Assembly (NCBI RefSeq): GCF_030913635.1
Contig: NZ_CP133188.1
Coordinates: forward strand, 2,480,001 to 2,544,000
Direction: 5' to 3'
DNA: 64,000 nucleotides
From: Sedimentibacter sp. MB35-C1
GTDB taxonomy: Bacteria > Bacillota > Clostridia > Tissierellales > Sedimentibacteraceae
Shown here: positions 55,209 through 64,000 of the stretch, in pieces
How the letters are laid out: each line of letters begins with the position of its first letter
How positions within the stretch are numbered: the first letter of the stretch is position 1
Notes under the pieces: generated by a model
Database searches by the model: none
What the model saw: only the letters and a program-made list of their open reading frames with translations
What the model was told of the DNA's origin: nothing
Made by a program: the position numbers and the translations under genes

Positions 55209-55967
55209 TTACTTAGCATAATTAATTATTTTTAGAAACTCATCTGCTTTTAAGCTTGCTCCACCTACTAATGCACCGTCAATATCAGATTCGCTTAATA
55301 TTTCTTTAGCGTTGCTGCCCTTTACACTTCCACCGTACTGTATTATTACATTGTCGGCTGACTCTTTACTATATATCTCTGAAATGCATTTTCTTATAAA
55401 AGAAGCCATGTCATTTGCCTGCTTGCTTGATGCAGTTCTTCCTGTCCCGATTGCCCATATAGGCTCATACGCTACAGTTATTTTCTCCGCATCAGAAGCT
55501 TCTATATTATTAAAGGCCTTTGTAATCTGATTTCTGACTGTTTCCTTTTCAATGCCGCTGTCTCTTTGCTCAAGAGTTTCACCTACACATAGTATAGGAA
55601 TTATACCATACTCCAATGCAGACTTCAATTTCTTATTGACAGTTTCATCTGTTTCATTAAAATATTGTCTTCTTTCAGAATGACCTATAATAACATATTC
55701 AATTCCCATTTCTTTTAACATCAACGGTGATATTTCGCCTGTATATGCTCCTTTATCCTCAAAATGCATATTTTGTGCGCCTATTTTGATATTTGAGTTT
55801 TTTAAAACTTCCTTAACTGAATATAAAGATGTAAAAGTCGGACATATGAGTACATCCACATTATTATCAAATTCTCCTGACAATGATTTTAAATTTTCTG
55901 CAAGCATCAAACTTTGCTCAATGTCATTGTTCATTTTCCAATTTCCGGCTATCAATGTTTTTCTCAT
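55209..55967 (-). CDS. tpiA: triosephosphate isomerase
   Basis: Interconverts DHAP and G3P. Start at 55967 (MRKTLIAGNWKMN) supported by AGGAGG six bases upstream; the frame is open to 55991 but would overlap pgk. 252 residues. Catalytic residues: Lys in GNWKMN, His in VIIGHSERR, Glu in AYEPIWAIGTG; phosphate loop YGGSVKGSNA. Ten bases after pgk. Confidence 0.98.
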   Translation of the reverse strand: MRKTLIAGNWKMNNDIEQSLMLAENLKSLSGEFDNNVDVLICPTFTSLYSVKEVLKNSNIKIGAQNMHFEDKGAYTGEISPLMLKEMGIEYVIIGHSERRQYFNETDETVNKKLKSALEYGIIPILCVGETLEQRDSGIEKETVRNQITKAFNNIEASDAEKITVAYEPIWAIGTGRTASSKQANDMASFIRKCISEIYSKESADNVIIQYGGSVKGSNAKEILSESDIDGALVGGASLKADEFLKIINYAK

Positions 55968-55977
55968 ACTAATCCTC

Positions 55978-57171
55978 CTATTTATTGTCAACCGCGTCTA
56001 TTCCGGGAAGCACTTTTCCTTCTAAAAATTCCAGAGATGCTCCTCCTCCGGTAGATATATGAGTTATTTTATCGGCGAGGCCTGCTTTTTCAACAGCTGC
56101 AGCACTATCTCCTCCTCCTATAATGGAAATTACCTCTTTGTTTTCGGCAATACATTTAGCAATTGAGTTTGTTCCTTTTGCAAAATTTTCCATTTCAAAC
56201 ACTCCAAGCGGACCGTTCCATATAACAGTTCCTGACGCACGTATAACATCACTGAATGCTGCGACGGTTTTTTCTCCGATATCCAATCCCATATAATCAT
56301 CAGGTATTTTATCCGAATCAACTGTCACAAAATCTGCGTCATTTTTAAATTCCTTAGCGGCTACTGTATCCACAGGCAACAACAGCTTGACATTTTTACT
56401 TCTTGCTTTTTCCGTTAATTCCTTAGCAAGGCTTACTTTTTCTTCTTCGAGCAAAGAATTTCCGATTGAATGTCCATTTGCTTTCAAAAATGTATATGCC
56501 ATTCCTCCACCTATCAAAATATTATCGGCAATATTCAGCAGGTTTTCTATTACAGCAATTTTATCTGATACCTTAGCTCCACCCAGTATAGCTGTAAGAG
56601 GTTTTTTAGGATTTTCAAGTGCATTTCCCATAACCTCTATTTCCTTTTCTACAAGAAAGCCCACAGCAGAAGGAAGATATTTGCATACTCCCGCATTTGA
56701 TGCATGTGCTCTATGAGCAGTTCCAAATGCATCGTTAACAAATAAATCAGCCATTGAAGCTAAGTCTTTTGAAAATTCTTCACCATTCTTCTCTTCTTCT
56801 TTCCTGTATCGAGTGTTTTGAAGAAGTATAACCTCACCTGCTTTTAGCAGAGAAGCTCTTTTTTTTACATTATCATCAACTACCGCATCACAGTTTTCAA
56901 ATATTACTTTTCTGTCCAACAGTATTCTCAGTCTCTCAGCCACAGGCAACAACGAATACTTCTGATTTGCTTCTCCTTTAGGCCTTCCCAAATGAGACAT
57001 GATAATCAGCGAAGCACCTTTATCCAAAAGGTAGTTCAAAGTAGGAAGTGAGCTTTTTATTCTTATGTCATCAGTTATATTTCTGTTTTCATCCAAGGGA
57101 ACATTGAAATCACATCTTACTAAAACTCTCTTGTTCTTAACATCAATATCTCTTAAAGTTTTTTTGTTCAT
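55978..57171 (-). CDS. pgk: phosphoglycerate kinase
   Basis: 1,3-BPG + ADP to 3-PG + ATP. Start at 57171 (MNKKTLRDIDVKNKRVLVRC) has GGAGGA six bases upstream; 397 residues, normal length. DFNVPLDENRNITDDIRIKS, SHLGRPKGEANQKYSL, FVNDAFGTAHRAHASN, LGGAKVSDKIAVIENLL and the C-terminal IIGGGDSAAAVEKAG with STGGGASLEFLEG. Separated from gap by a 100-base spacer that contains a long hairpin. Confidence 0.98.
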   Translation of the reverse strand: MNKKTLRDIDVKNKRVLVRCDFNVPLDENRNITDDIRIKSSLPTLNYLLDKGASLIIMSHLGRPKGEANQKYSLLPVAERLRILLDRKVIFENCDAVVDDNVKKRASLLKAGEVILLQNTRYRKEEEKNGEEFSKDLASMADLFVNDAFGTAHRAHASNAGVCKYLPSAVGFLVEKEIEVMGNALENPKKPLTAILGGAKVSDKIAVIENLLNIADNILIGGGMAYTFLKANGHSIGNSLLEEEKVSLAKELTEKARSKNVKLLLPVDTVAAKEFKNDADFVTVDSDKIPDDYMGLDIGEKTVAAFSDVIRASGTVIWNGPLGVFEMENFAKGTNSIAKCIAENKEVISIIGGGDSAAAVEKAGLADKITHISTGGGASLEFLEGKVLPGIDAVDNK

Positions 57172-57188
57172 ACAATCCTCCATAACAA

Positions 57189-57251
57189 TAGCTGAACCTC
57201 AGAAGAACATCAGCAATATTAATTTCGCTGTTATTCACTCTCGTTCAGCTA
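57189..57251. repeat. long irregular hairpin between gap and pgk
   Basis: TAGCTGAAC (57189-57197) and GTTCAGCTA (57243-57251), with an inner CAGC/GCTG pair. No T-run. It fits an mRNA processing or stability element within the operon rather than a terminator. Confidence 0.55.
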
Positions 57252-57259
57252 TAGTTTAA

Positions 57260-58267
57260 TTATTTCATTGATCCCCAGTACTTAGCAAGTCTTACTAATT
57301 GGGCAGTAAACGACATTTCATTGTCATACCATGTTATAAGCTTAATCATTTGTTTTCCGTCACGTTCAAGTATTTGAGTTGATAACGCATCAAATATACT
57401 TGCATAATGGCTGCCTATAACATCACTTGAAACTATTGGATCTTCTGTGTAAGCCAATGTTTCATTAGATGCTTCCTTAACAGCTTTATTTATTTCTTCA
57501 ACTGTAGTGTTTCTTTTTAATTCAACAGTTAAGTCTACAACAGAGCCTGTAACTGTAGGAACTCTAAGAGCTATGCCGTCTAATTTTCCTTCTAATTCAG
57601 GCAGAACTTTTCCAACAGTCTTTGCCGCACCAGTTGCTGTAGGAACGATGTTCGCTGCTGCTGCACGACCTCTTCTTGCCATAATTCCCTTCTTATGTGA
57701 GTTATCATGGATGTTCTGGTCATTTGTGTATGCATGAACAGTTGTCATTAAACCTTTTTCAATTCCAAATGAATCATTTAATACTTTTGCCAGAGGAGCC
57801 AGACAGTTTGTTGTGCAGGAAGCTGCTGATATTACAGTTTCAGTTCCGTCAAGTATTTCATGGTTAACATTGTATACGATTGTTTTCAAATCTCCTTTTC
57901 CAGGAGCTGACAACAATACTTTTTTAGCTCCAGCTCTGATATGAGCCTGTGCTTTTTCAGCATCATTAAATTTACCTGTGCAGTCTATTACAAGATCAAT
58001 ATCAAGTTCTTTCCAATTGCAGTTTTCAGGATCCTTATTGCTCGATGTAATAATTTCATTTCCATCTACTATCAATGCATTTTCATTGTATGTAATTTTG
58101 TCCGTCATAAAGTTTCCGTGAGCTGTATCATATTTCAGCAGATAAGCCAATGTCTCGGCACTTGAATTTGTATTTATTGCCATTACCTTAAAATTGCTAT
58201 CCTGTGTCATTAGCCTTAATGCAAGCCTTCCGATTCTTCCAAATCCGTTAATTGCTACTTTTACCAT
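57260..58267 (-). CDS. gapA: glyceraldehyde-3-phosphate dehydrogenase, type I
   Basis: NAD-dependent glycolytic GAPDH. Start at 58267 (MVKVAINGFGRIGRLALRLM) with GGAGGA six bases upstream; 335 residues. NAD motif VAINGFGRIGR, active-site ISAASCTTNCLAPL (Cys), TVHAYTNDQNIHDNSHKKGI MARRGRAAAANIVPTATGAA, and C-terminal SWYDNE-like TWYDNEMSF. The NAD acceptor loop INTNSS is of the NAD type. Directly behind cggR. Confidence 0.97.
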   Translation of the reverse strand: MVKVAINGFGRIGRLALRLMTQDSNFKVMAINTNSSAETLAYLLKYDTAHGNFMTDKITYNENALIVDGNEIITSSNKDPENCNWKELDIDLVIDCTGKFNDAEKAQAHIRAGAKKVLLSAPGKGDLKTIVYNVNHEILDGTETVISAASCTTNCLAPLAKVLNDSFGIEKGLMTTVHAYTNDQNIHDNSHKKGIMARRGRAAAANIVPTATGAAKTVGKVLPELEGKLDGIALRVPTVTGSVVDLTVELKRNTTVEEINKAVKEASNETLAYTEDPIVSSDVIGSHYASIFDALSTQILERDGKQMIKLITWYDNEMSFTAQLVRLAKYWGSMK

Positions 58268-58310
58268 ATTATCCTCCAATTATAAATATAATTAATTTAG
58301 TTATTCTTAT

Positions 58311-59336
58311 CTATAATTCTAATATCCTTTTTGCAGCTGCTTCATCTGTAATAAGGATAAAATTATTATTAAATTTAGAAATTGAATAAATAGCTTCCGC
58401 CTTAGAGCTTCCGCCGGCAACACCTACTGCGTTTTTTATTGACCTGAAGTTATCCATGGTTATTCCCACAGAGTTAGTGTGCATTTTTACATTGCCGTCT
58501 TTGTCGAAAAAATATCCAAAAGCCTCTGCAGTTAATCTCTCCGACTCAATTATATTAAAAACACGTTTGTCTGATTTTCTTCTTATTGCCATATCTCTGG
58601 CATTACCAAGTCCGAAAACCAACAAGTCTATTCGCTGAATGTCTTCAAGAACATCGTTTATAAGCTTATTATTTTTTAATATGCCTAATTCTGTTTCATC
58701 CAGATTATCCGGAATGTGCAAAAGCTTGTATGAAGCATCCAGTTTTTCGGCTAAATTAGCAGCAATGGTATTTGCCTGTATCTCAAGTTCCTCGCTTAAT
58801 CCGCCTCTGGCAGGAAGAACTAAAAGATTTCTAATTCCTTTTTTTCTCTTCATCTGATTGACTACGCACGCCATTGTGGTTCCGCCTGATATTCCTAAAA
58901 CTGTATCATTTCTTATTAGATCCTTTACAATTTCAGCAGCTTTTTTACCAAGGTCAATAAATGTAAAGCTGTCCTTATCCGCATCTCCGGAAACCACCGC
59001 TACTCTTTTAAGTCTTAGCTTTTCCATAAGTTTTAATTCTATTTCAGACAAATTTTTAATATAATAAAATGTATTATGTATATCTGAAAGCAAGCTTAAG
59101 CCCATTCCGGTCAAGCTTACTCCGGCAGCCTGAATATCAAGCAAATCCATTTCCTTTAATTTATCAATTTCTGCACGCATAATCCTTTCAGAAATTCCAA
59201 GTTTTGCTGATAAGTTTCTTCTGCCAATCGGCTGAAAAGTGCTTATAATTTTAAGAATTTCATATCTCTTCATTAATAAATCAAAAGTTTCAGGAACTAT
59301 TCTATTTTGTATTTCAAGTATTTTGTTTATATCCAT
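58311..59336 (-). CDS. cggR: central glycolytic genes regulator (SorC family)
   Basis: Represses the gap operon; fructose-1,6-bisphosphate relieves it in Bacillus. Start at 59336 (MDINKILEIQNRIVPETFDL) is set by GGAGG seven bases upstream; the frame is open to 59372. 341 residues: N-terminal HTH (IGRRNLSAKLGISERIMRAE), then the sugar-phosphate effector domain with VLGISGGTTMACVVNQM and LLVLPARGGLSEELEIQANT, and a C-terminal GVAGGSSKAEAIYSI. Head of the operon and its likely regulator; operator and promoter lie right upstream. Confidence 0.93.
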   Translation of the reverse strand: MDINKILEIQNRIVPETFDLLMKRYEILKIISTFQPIGRRNLSAKLGISERIMRAEIDKLKEMDLLDIQAAGVSLTGMGLSLLSDIHNTFYYIKNLSEIELKLMEKLRLKRVAVVSGDADKDSFTFIDLGKKAAEIVKDLIRNDTVLGISGGTTMACVVNQMKRKKGIRNLLVLPARGGLSEELEIQANTIAANLAEKLDASYKLLHIPDNLDETELGILKNNKLINDVLEDIQRIDLLVFGLGNARDMAIRRKSDKRVFNIIESERLTAEAFGYFFDKDGNVKMHTNSVGITMDNFRSIKNAVGVAGGSSKAEAIYSISKFNNNFILITDEAAAKRILEL

Positions 59337-59345
59337 ACACCCTCC

Positions 59346-59382
59346 GGGATATAATATGTCCCATATATGCACTTTGTGTCCC
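59346..59382 (-). promoter_or_regulatory. CggR operator
   Basis: Minus strand GGGAC-N6-TGCA-N5-GGGAC-N6-TATC. The spacing is exactly that of the Bacillus CggR operator (two direct repeats, CGGGAC-N6-TGTC-N4-). It lies between the promoter and the cggR start codon, so CggR would act as a roadblock. Confidence 0.75.
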
Positions 59383-59389
59383 TAGCATC

Positions 59390-59417
59390 ATTTTACCATA
59401 TTTCTCTTATATTGCAA
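59390..59417 (-). promoter_or_regulatory. promoter of the cggR-gap-pgk-tpi-gpmI-eno operon
   Basis: Minus strand TTGCAA, 16 bases, TAAAAT, just upstream of the CggR operator. Confidence 0.65.
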
Positions 59418-59568
59418 TACTAATTTAAAATTTTTTGAATTTTTAATTTGATAAAAAAAGAAATGTTAAAAAGAAATGTGTTATACTATTACGATTTGTA
59501 TGCTCAAATATGTTCTACAGTTAAAATTATATCACACTAAATAATTTATGTACAGCAAAAAATAAAAA

Positions 59569-59592
59569 AGAGCGTACGTAATTGTACGTTCT
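59569..59592 (-). terminator. terminator of rpoN
   Basis: AGAACGTAC / GTACGCTCT arms, then TTTTTT on the minus strand, shortly after the rpoN stop. Confidence 0.8.
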
Positions 59593-59605
59593 GATTTATG
59601 CTTTA

Positions 59606-61021
59606 TCAAAACCTTCTTCTCATTGAAGATGAAGGTATTCTCATCTCATCTCTGTATTTCGCTACAGTTCTTCTTGAAATTTTTATACCTTCGGCACTTA
59701 ACATTTCTGCAATCTTTTGGTCACTCATGGGTTTTTGAGAATTTTCTCCGTTAATCAAATTTTGTATTTGAGTCTTAACACTTGTTGATGAAATTCCATC
59801 GCCTCCGGTTTCACTAATACTGCTTGCAAAGAAATATTTTAATTCAAACAGTCCTCTTGGCGTCTGAACATATTTTCCGTTTGTTGCTCTGCTTACTGTA
59901 GATTCATGCACACCAATATCGTCAGCCACGTCTTTCAACACCAAAGGCTTCAATGCCGTCTTGCCTTCTTCAAAAAATCTTCTCTGAAATTTTAGTATTG
60001 ATTCAGTAACCTTGTACAATGTCATTCTTCTTTGTTCAATGCTCTTAATAAGCCACATTGATGAATTAAGCTTATCATTTACAAATTTATTTGCTTCCTT
60101 GTCGGCCAAATTGTTAATCATGCTTTTATAGTAGCTGCTTATAGTGATCGTAGGAAGATTATTGTCATTTACGATTATTACATATTCATCATTTATTTTT
60201 TCTATAGTAACATCAGGAACTATATACCTTATATTATCCGAATCTACAATGAATCCTCTGGACGGCTTTGGTTCAAGCATTTTGATTATGTCACACAGGC
60301 CTTGAACTCTCGTAACACTTATTTTTAAATCCTTCGCAATCTTTTGCACCTTGTTTAATGCAATTTCCTCCAGATAATTTTCAGCTATAATATATGCATT
60401 CTTATCCTGTATTCCTTTTTCTCTGAGCTGTATCATAAGGCATTCGCTCAAGTTTCTTGCCGCTACTCCAACCGGATCAAAAGTTTGTATCAACCTTAAA
60501 ATTCTTTCTATTTCTATGACGTCTTCATTCAGCAGCAAGCTTATATCCTGAAGGGAGCATCCCAAGTACCCTTTATTGTCAAGAGACTCTATTATAAATT
60601 CACCTATTCTCTTTTCCTTGCTTGTCTTTACAGAAACCCCAAGCTGCACCATAAGATGATCTTTTAAAGACATTTTTTTTGAAGTGTAGCTTTCAAATGA
60701 TTGCCTTTCATCTGAATCGGTATTTCTCTCATATGCCTTATAACTTAAATCGTCATACCTCTCTGTGACTTCCTTCCAATCGATTTCATCTTTGCTATCG
60801 TTTTTATCATAATTAGATTCATCACCCGTATTTTCTGTTGAACCAGATTCCTGATTTTTGCTGTCAGCTGATTCAAGAAAAGGATTTACCTCCAATTGCT
60901 TGTATATAAACTCCATTAACTCAACATTGTTGAATTGCAGAATTTGAATAGCTTGTCTCAATTCAGGCGTCATTATAAGCTTTTGAGTTTGTGATAAGTT
61001 TAGTTCAAAACCCATTTTCAT
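59606..61021 (-). CDS. rpoN: RNA polymerase sigma-54 factor
   Basis: Alternative sigma factor requiring enhancer-binding activators. 471 residues. Gln/Leu-rich region I (QTQKLIMTPELRQAIQILQF), an acidic region II with Asp/Glu/Ser stretch (residues about 55-105), core-binding region III, the HTH ADDIGVHESTVSRATNGKYV and the RpoN box KISRRTVAKYRDEM at the C-terminus. RBS GGAGTG. Placed upstream of cggR on the same strand, an arrangement seen in Clostridia, but a terminator separates them. Confidence 0.96.
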   Translation of the reverse strand: MKMGFELNLSQTQKLIMTPELRQAIQILQFNNVELMEFIYKQLEVNPFLESADSKNQESGSTENTGDESNYDKNDSKDEIDWKEVTERYDDLSYKAYERNTDSDERQSFESYTSKKMSLKDHLMVQLGVSVKTSKEKRIGEFIIESLDNKGYLGCSLQDISLLLNEDVIEIERILRLIQTFDPVGVAARNLSECLMIQLREKGIQDKNAYIIAENYLEEIALNKVQKIAKDLKISVTRVQGLCDIIKMLEPKPSRGFIVDSDNIRYIVPDVTIEKINDEYVIIVNDNNLPTITISSYYKSMINNLADKEANKFVNDKLNSSMWLIKSIEQRRMTLYKVTESILKFQRRFFEEGKTALKPLVLKDVADDIGVHESTVSRATNGKYVQTPRGLFELKYFFASSISETGGDGISSTSVKTQIQNLINGENSQKPMSDQKIAEMLSAEGIKISRRTVAKYRDEMRIPSSSMRRRF

Positions 61022-61302
61022 AATATCACTCCTTGTTGATATCTATTATACCAAGTTTTATTAAAATTTCAATATTTATTATATCATTAAGCAATTATAA
61101 TTATTGTACATCATTATAATTTGAATTCCTATTATTGCTTCCAGTATATCATTATACCAAAAATTTATTAATTATGCTAAACTAATTTATATTAAATTTA
61201 AAATATTACTTGATTTTTATAAATAATGAGTGTATACTGACGTCTAATAAAACATGTTGGATGAAGTTGGCGGAAGATTATAAATTAACCGTCAATGGAC
61301 AT

Positions 61303-61382
61303 AACTCTGGAGAGACTCACTTGAGCACCGAAGGGGAAAGTTACGTAATGTAATGAAACTCTCAGGTAAAAGAACAGAGATA
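61303..61382 (+). ncRNA. glycine riboswitch aptamer (single)
   Basis: Signature blocks: CTCTGGAGAGACTCA, GAGCACCGAAGGGGAAAG, and AACTCTCAGGTAAAAGAACA GAG, closing with CTCTG/CAGAG at 61305 and 61375. Only one aptamer is clear; the 40 bases before it (with GGCGGAAG) may be the helper helix that replaces the second aptamer in singlet glycine switches. A terminator follows at 61419-61443, and the ACT gene comes next, so glycine would control read-through. Confidence 0.85.
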
Positions 61383-61418
61383 TAAAATACTAGGTATTTT
61401 TATTTTTGTTGTTAAAAG

Positions 61419-61443
61419 AAAGAGACTTCCAAGTCTCTTTTTT
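61419..61443 (+). terminator. riboswitch expression-platform terminator
   Basis: AAGAGACTT-CC-AAGTCTCTT and TTTT on the plus strand, 40 bases after the glycine aptamer and 90 before the ACT gene. Confidence 0.85.
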
Positions 61444-61529
61444 GTATTTTCGGCAGAAAGGAAGCCAATATTTTGTGTGAAGCGGTTATGCCCTGACTTT
61501 CATCCACAACTAAATATTTGGAGGACATA

Positions 61530-61799
61530 ATGAAAGGTATAATAACAATAATAGGGAAAGACAAAACTGGCATAATTGCCGGCATTTCAACTCTTTTATC
61601 AAATTGCAGCATAAATATTCTTGACATTAACCAGACAGTAATGAGAGAGTACTTTACAATGATAATGTTGGTTGATTTAGATAAAATGAACATAGGATTC
61701 GCTGACCTGCAGCAGCACCTTAACAAAAAAGGTGATGAATTATGTATGAATATTAGAATACAACGAGAAGATATTTTTGACAAAATGTATGAAATATAA
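61530..61799 (+). CDS. ACT-domain protein (UPF0237 type)
   Basis: Start at 61530 (MKGIITIIGKDKTGIIAGIS) has GGAGG six bases upstream; the frame is open to 61518. 89 residues, one ACT domain, which usually binds amino acids: GKDKTGIIAGISTLLSNCSI NILDINQTV, then MIMLVDLDK and a C-terminal strand. Likely binds an amino acid (glycine is a natural guess given the riboswitch). Nine bases before the DUF711 gene: the pair is a widespread two-gene unit of Firmicutes and archaea with unknown function. Confidence 0.9.
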   Translation: MKGIITIIGKDKTGIIAGISTLLSNCSINILDINQTVMREYFTMIMLVDLDKMNIGFADLQQHLNKKGDELCMNIRIQREDIFDKMYEI

Positions 61800-61808
61800 G
61801 GAGACAAA

Positions 61809-63167
61809 ATGATTAATTATAAAAATATACTTGAAACCATTAATATGGTTGATAAATTAAAATTTGACATTAGAACTATTACAATGGGAATTTCACTTTT
61901 AGACTGTGCAGATACAGATGGTCAAAAATCCAGGAATAAAATATATGATAAAATAACGCGATTATCTGAACATTTTGTTGAAACAGCTGAAAAAACCGAA
62001 AAAGAATTTGGTATCCCCATTATAAACAAAAGAATTTCCGTAACTCCCGTTTCATTAATTGCAGGTTCATGCAATGACACCGACTATGTAAAATTTGCAC
62101 AGACTCTAGACAAAGCTGCAGATACAGCCGGAGTTGACTTCATAGGAGGATACTCTGCTCTAGTTCAAAAAGGGTTTACTAAGGGAGATTTAATCTTAAT
62201 AAATTCAATTCCTGAAGCTTTGGCTTCAACAGAAAAAGTTTGTTCTTCAATTAACGTAGCTTCAACTAAAGCAGGTATAAATATGGATGCAATAAAGTTA
62301 ATGGGCAAAATTGTTAAAGATACCGCTTATCTTACAAGAGATAACAACAGCATTGGTTGTGCAAAATTGGTTATATTCGCAAATGCTGTTGAGGACAATC
62401 CCTTTATGGCAGGAGCATTTCATGGGCCCGGACAACCTGAAGCTTCAATAAATGTAGGCGTAAGCGGCCCCGGAGTCGTTAAAAACGCACTTGAACAAAT
62501 AAGGGGTCAGGACTTCACATCAGTATGCGAGACAATAAAGAAAACAGCTTTTAAGCTTACAAGAGCCGGAGAAGTTGTTGCAAAGGAAATTTCACAAATA
62601 TTGGACATACCATTTGGCATAATGGATTTATCTCTTGCTCCTACTGCAGATATAGGTGATAGTGTTGCAAGAATTCTGGAAGAAATAGGGCTTGAAAGCT
62701 GCGGAGCTCACGGTACAACTGCAGCCCTGGCACTGCTAAATGATGCCGTTAAAAAGGGAGGAATTATGGCTTCTTCAAACGTGGGAGGCTTGAGCGGCGC
62801 TTTTATACCTGTAAGTGAGGACGAAGGAATGATAAATGCAGTTAACAGAGGTTCTTTGGTCATTGAAAAACTTGAAGCAATGACTTGTGTTTGTTCAGTG
62901 GGATTAGATATGATTGCTATACCGGGAGATACAAAAGCAAGCACAATTTCTGCAATAATGGCTGATGAATGTGCCATAGGTGTTATTAATCAGAAAACAA
63001 CAGCCGTAAGATTAATTCCGGTATACGGAAAAAGCCTAGGCGATACGGCAGAATTTGGAGGTCTGCTGGGCAGAGCACCAATAATGCCTGTAAGTAAATT
63101 TTCAAGCGATAAATTCATAGAAAGAGGAGGTAAAATACCTGCTCCGATACACAGCTTTAAAAATTAG
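61809..63167 (+). CDS. DUF711 / PFL-like family protein (UPF0210)
   Basis: 452 residues, soluble. The DUF711 pattern is clear: [25 protein letters not shown] at the start, [90 protein letters not shown] and [18 protein letters not shown]. Enzyme of unknown reaction; the fold is linked to glycyl-radical/PFL-like barrels, but a Gly-radical loop is not seen. Co-transcribed with the ACT gene and under the glycine riboswitch. Confidence 0.92.
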   Translation: MINYKNILETINMVDKLKFDIRTITMGISLLDCADTDGQKSRNKIYDKITRLSEHFVETAEKTEKEFGIPIINKRISVTPVSLIAGSCNDTDYVKFAQTLDKAADTAGVDFIGGYSALVQKGFTKGDLILINSIPEALASTEKVCSSINVASTKAGINMDAIKLMGKIVKDTAYLTRDNNSIGCAKLVIFANAVEDNPFMAGAFHGPGQPEASINVGVSGPGVVKNALEQIRGQDFTSVCETIKKTAFKLTRAGEVVAKEISQILDIPFGIMDLSLAPTADIGDSVARILEEIGLESCGAHGTTAALALLNDAVKKGGIMASSNVGGLSGAFIPVSEDEGMINAVNRGSLVIEKLEAMTCVCSVGLDMIAIPGDTKASTISAIMADECAIGVINQKTTAVRLIPVYGKSLGDTAEFGGLLGRAPIMPVSKFSSDKFIERGGKIPAPIHSFKN

Positions 63168-63199
63168 AATTATCTATGCAGTGCTTTTCTTCAAATAAT

Positions 63200-63280
63200 A
63201 TGGGCAGGTGCAAGAAGCACTGCCCATAATGTTAAAAAAGTCCGTCTGCATTACGATGCCTTGCGCAGGACGAACTTTTT
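63200..63280. terminator. pair of hairpins between convergent DUF711 and grdD genes
   Basis: ATGGGCAG / CTGCCCAT at 63200-63227, then a longer one at 63234-63280 with AAAAAGTCCGTC / GACGAACTTTTT ends. The second has T-rich or A-rich ends on both sides, so it can end both transcripts. Confidence 0.75.
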
Positions 63281-63299
63281 CAACAACCTTCCACAGGTA

Positions 63300-64000
63300 T
63301 CAACAATCAGATTTTTCTTTAGCAATATACTCATTTTCGGCAAGAATTTCAATTGCCTTATCAATATTTGCATCATTTACTAAAATTATAGGTCCGGTAC
63401 ATCCCATTCCGCTTTCAGCGTAAATTCCGTTTTTCCATAAAAGCTTAACGGCATCTTCCAAGTCCATTATTTCAACACCTGAAATCTGAGAAGTTACCAC
63501 TTGTTTTTCCGGAGCCTTTATTTCTTCTTCGGCAGGCTTTTTAGAAGATTTAAGCCCGCTTAATATTTCTGTCAGGCCGGCCTTGTGAGCCTTTTCAAAT
63601 TCCTTTTTAGCTATTTCAAGGCATCCTCCCTTAACCAGCTCAGCAGCAAATTTGATTGCTCCTTCAACCAGCGGCGAACCTGAAGCTCTTGAAATAATAA
63701 GAATCAGTTTATCAAAGTTTTCTCCTATTCCGGGGCCGTAGCCATATCCTAATGATTCGTAGCTTCCGCCTGTTGTATAGGAAGAAAAGATTTTTATCAT
63801 TAAATTTCCTGTCAGCGAATCCATTACCATGACGTCTGCAGAACCTGTTAGAAGGTCATTTCCTCTCATAACAGCACCGCCGTCTGCTCTTTGTGATGCT
63901 GCGAAGTTTATGTCGTAACCTTGGTCTTTAAGTTTCTTAAGTGCTATTTCTGTTTGTCTTGCTCCGTCAACATTTAATATACCTACTGTAGGATTTTTTA
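63300..64000 (-). CDS. grdD: glycine/sarcosine/betaine reductase complex component C, subunit alpha (partial)
   Basis: Component C receives the carboxymethyl-seleno intermediate and releases acetyl phosphate in Stickland glycine reduction. The gene runs off the right edge; the visible part reads on the minus strand as NPTVGILNVDGARQTEIALK, then INFAASQRADGGAVMRGNDL LTGSADVMVMDSLTGNLMIK IFSSYTTGGSYESLGYGYGP GIGE, and ends NEYIAKEKSDC: a clear match to GrdD, which has a PlsX-like fold. The rest of the grd operon, with its selenoproteins, is presumably outside the window. This supports an amino-acid-fermenting anaerobe. Confidence 0.9.
   Translation of the reverse strand, partial: KNPTVGILNVDGARQTEIALKKLKDQGYDINFAASQRADGGAVMRGNDLLTGSADVMVMDSLTGNLMIKIFSSYTTGGSYESLGYGYGPGIGENFDKLILIISRASGSPLVEGAIKFAAELVKGGCLEIAKKEFEKAHKAGLTEILSGLKSSKKPAEEEIKAPEKQVVTSQISGVEIMDLEDAVKLLWKNGIYAESGMGCTGPIILVNDANIDKAIEILAENEYIAKEKSDC

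Overview
The window reads as the chromosome of a low-GC, spore-forming anaerobic Firmicute in the Clostridia/Tissierellia range. A Sedimentibacter-like genus is my best guess, inferred from gene content and not tested. Grounds are the Gram-positive PolC, a cggR-gap-pgk-tpi-gpmI-eno glycolytic operon behind rpoN, a K+-type membrane pyrophosphatase, a glycine-reductase gene (grdD) at the right edge, a probable selenoprotein, and a SleB-type hydrolase with LysM domains.

Layout. 1-9.9 kb: the 3' end of clpB, a sodium-dependent transporter, a uracil/xanthine permease behind a terminator-bearing leader, a flavin amine oxidase, a tandem FMN-binding-domain protein, a DUF6143-like protein, and a c-di-AMP riboswitch ahead of a LysM/SleB wall hydrolase. 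10-26 kb: polC, DNA alkylation repair (ogt and an AlkA-like glycosylase), an ECF sigma/anti-sigma envelope operon, pseudouridine catabolism (psuK-psuG), a tocopherol-cyclase-like/Rieske oxidoreductase pair, and two flavodoxin-fold genes divergent from a TetR regulator with two clear operators. 26-32 kb: a GNAT acetyltransferase, homoserine dehydrogenase, a CC/Se-type selenoprotein read through an in-frame TGA with a SECIS-like hairpin, ftsH and a membrane dipeptidase.

32-43 kb is the accessory region. It holds the 3' end of a decayed group II intron, an IS256-family fragment, a DUF4397 protein, a second DUF6143-like protein, a dGTPase-like/ATP-grasp-like gene pair, a decayed SIR2-like gene, an ISLre2-type insertion sequence and an intact SIR2-like gene. 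Three repeats that copy the tmRNA 3' end punctuate it, and it abuts the tmRNA gene itself. I read it as genomic islands accreted at ssrA with anti-phage cargo. No integrase is present.

43-64 kb is core: ssrA-smpB-rnr, ddl, a membrane-anchored MurF-like ligase, an alpha/beta hydrolase, hppA, secG, the glycolytic operon with a recognisable CggR operator and promoter, rpoN, then a glycine riboswitch with a terminator ahead of an ACT-domain gene and a DUF711 gene, and finally the 3' part of grdD.

Best candidates for something new: the dGTPase + ATP-grasp-like operon, the serial tmRNA-3'-end repeats that delimit small integrase-less cargo units, and the TGA-interrupted selenoprotein gene.
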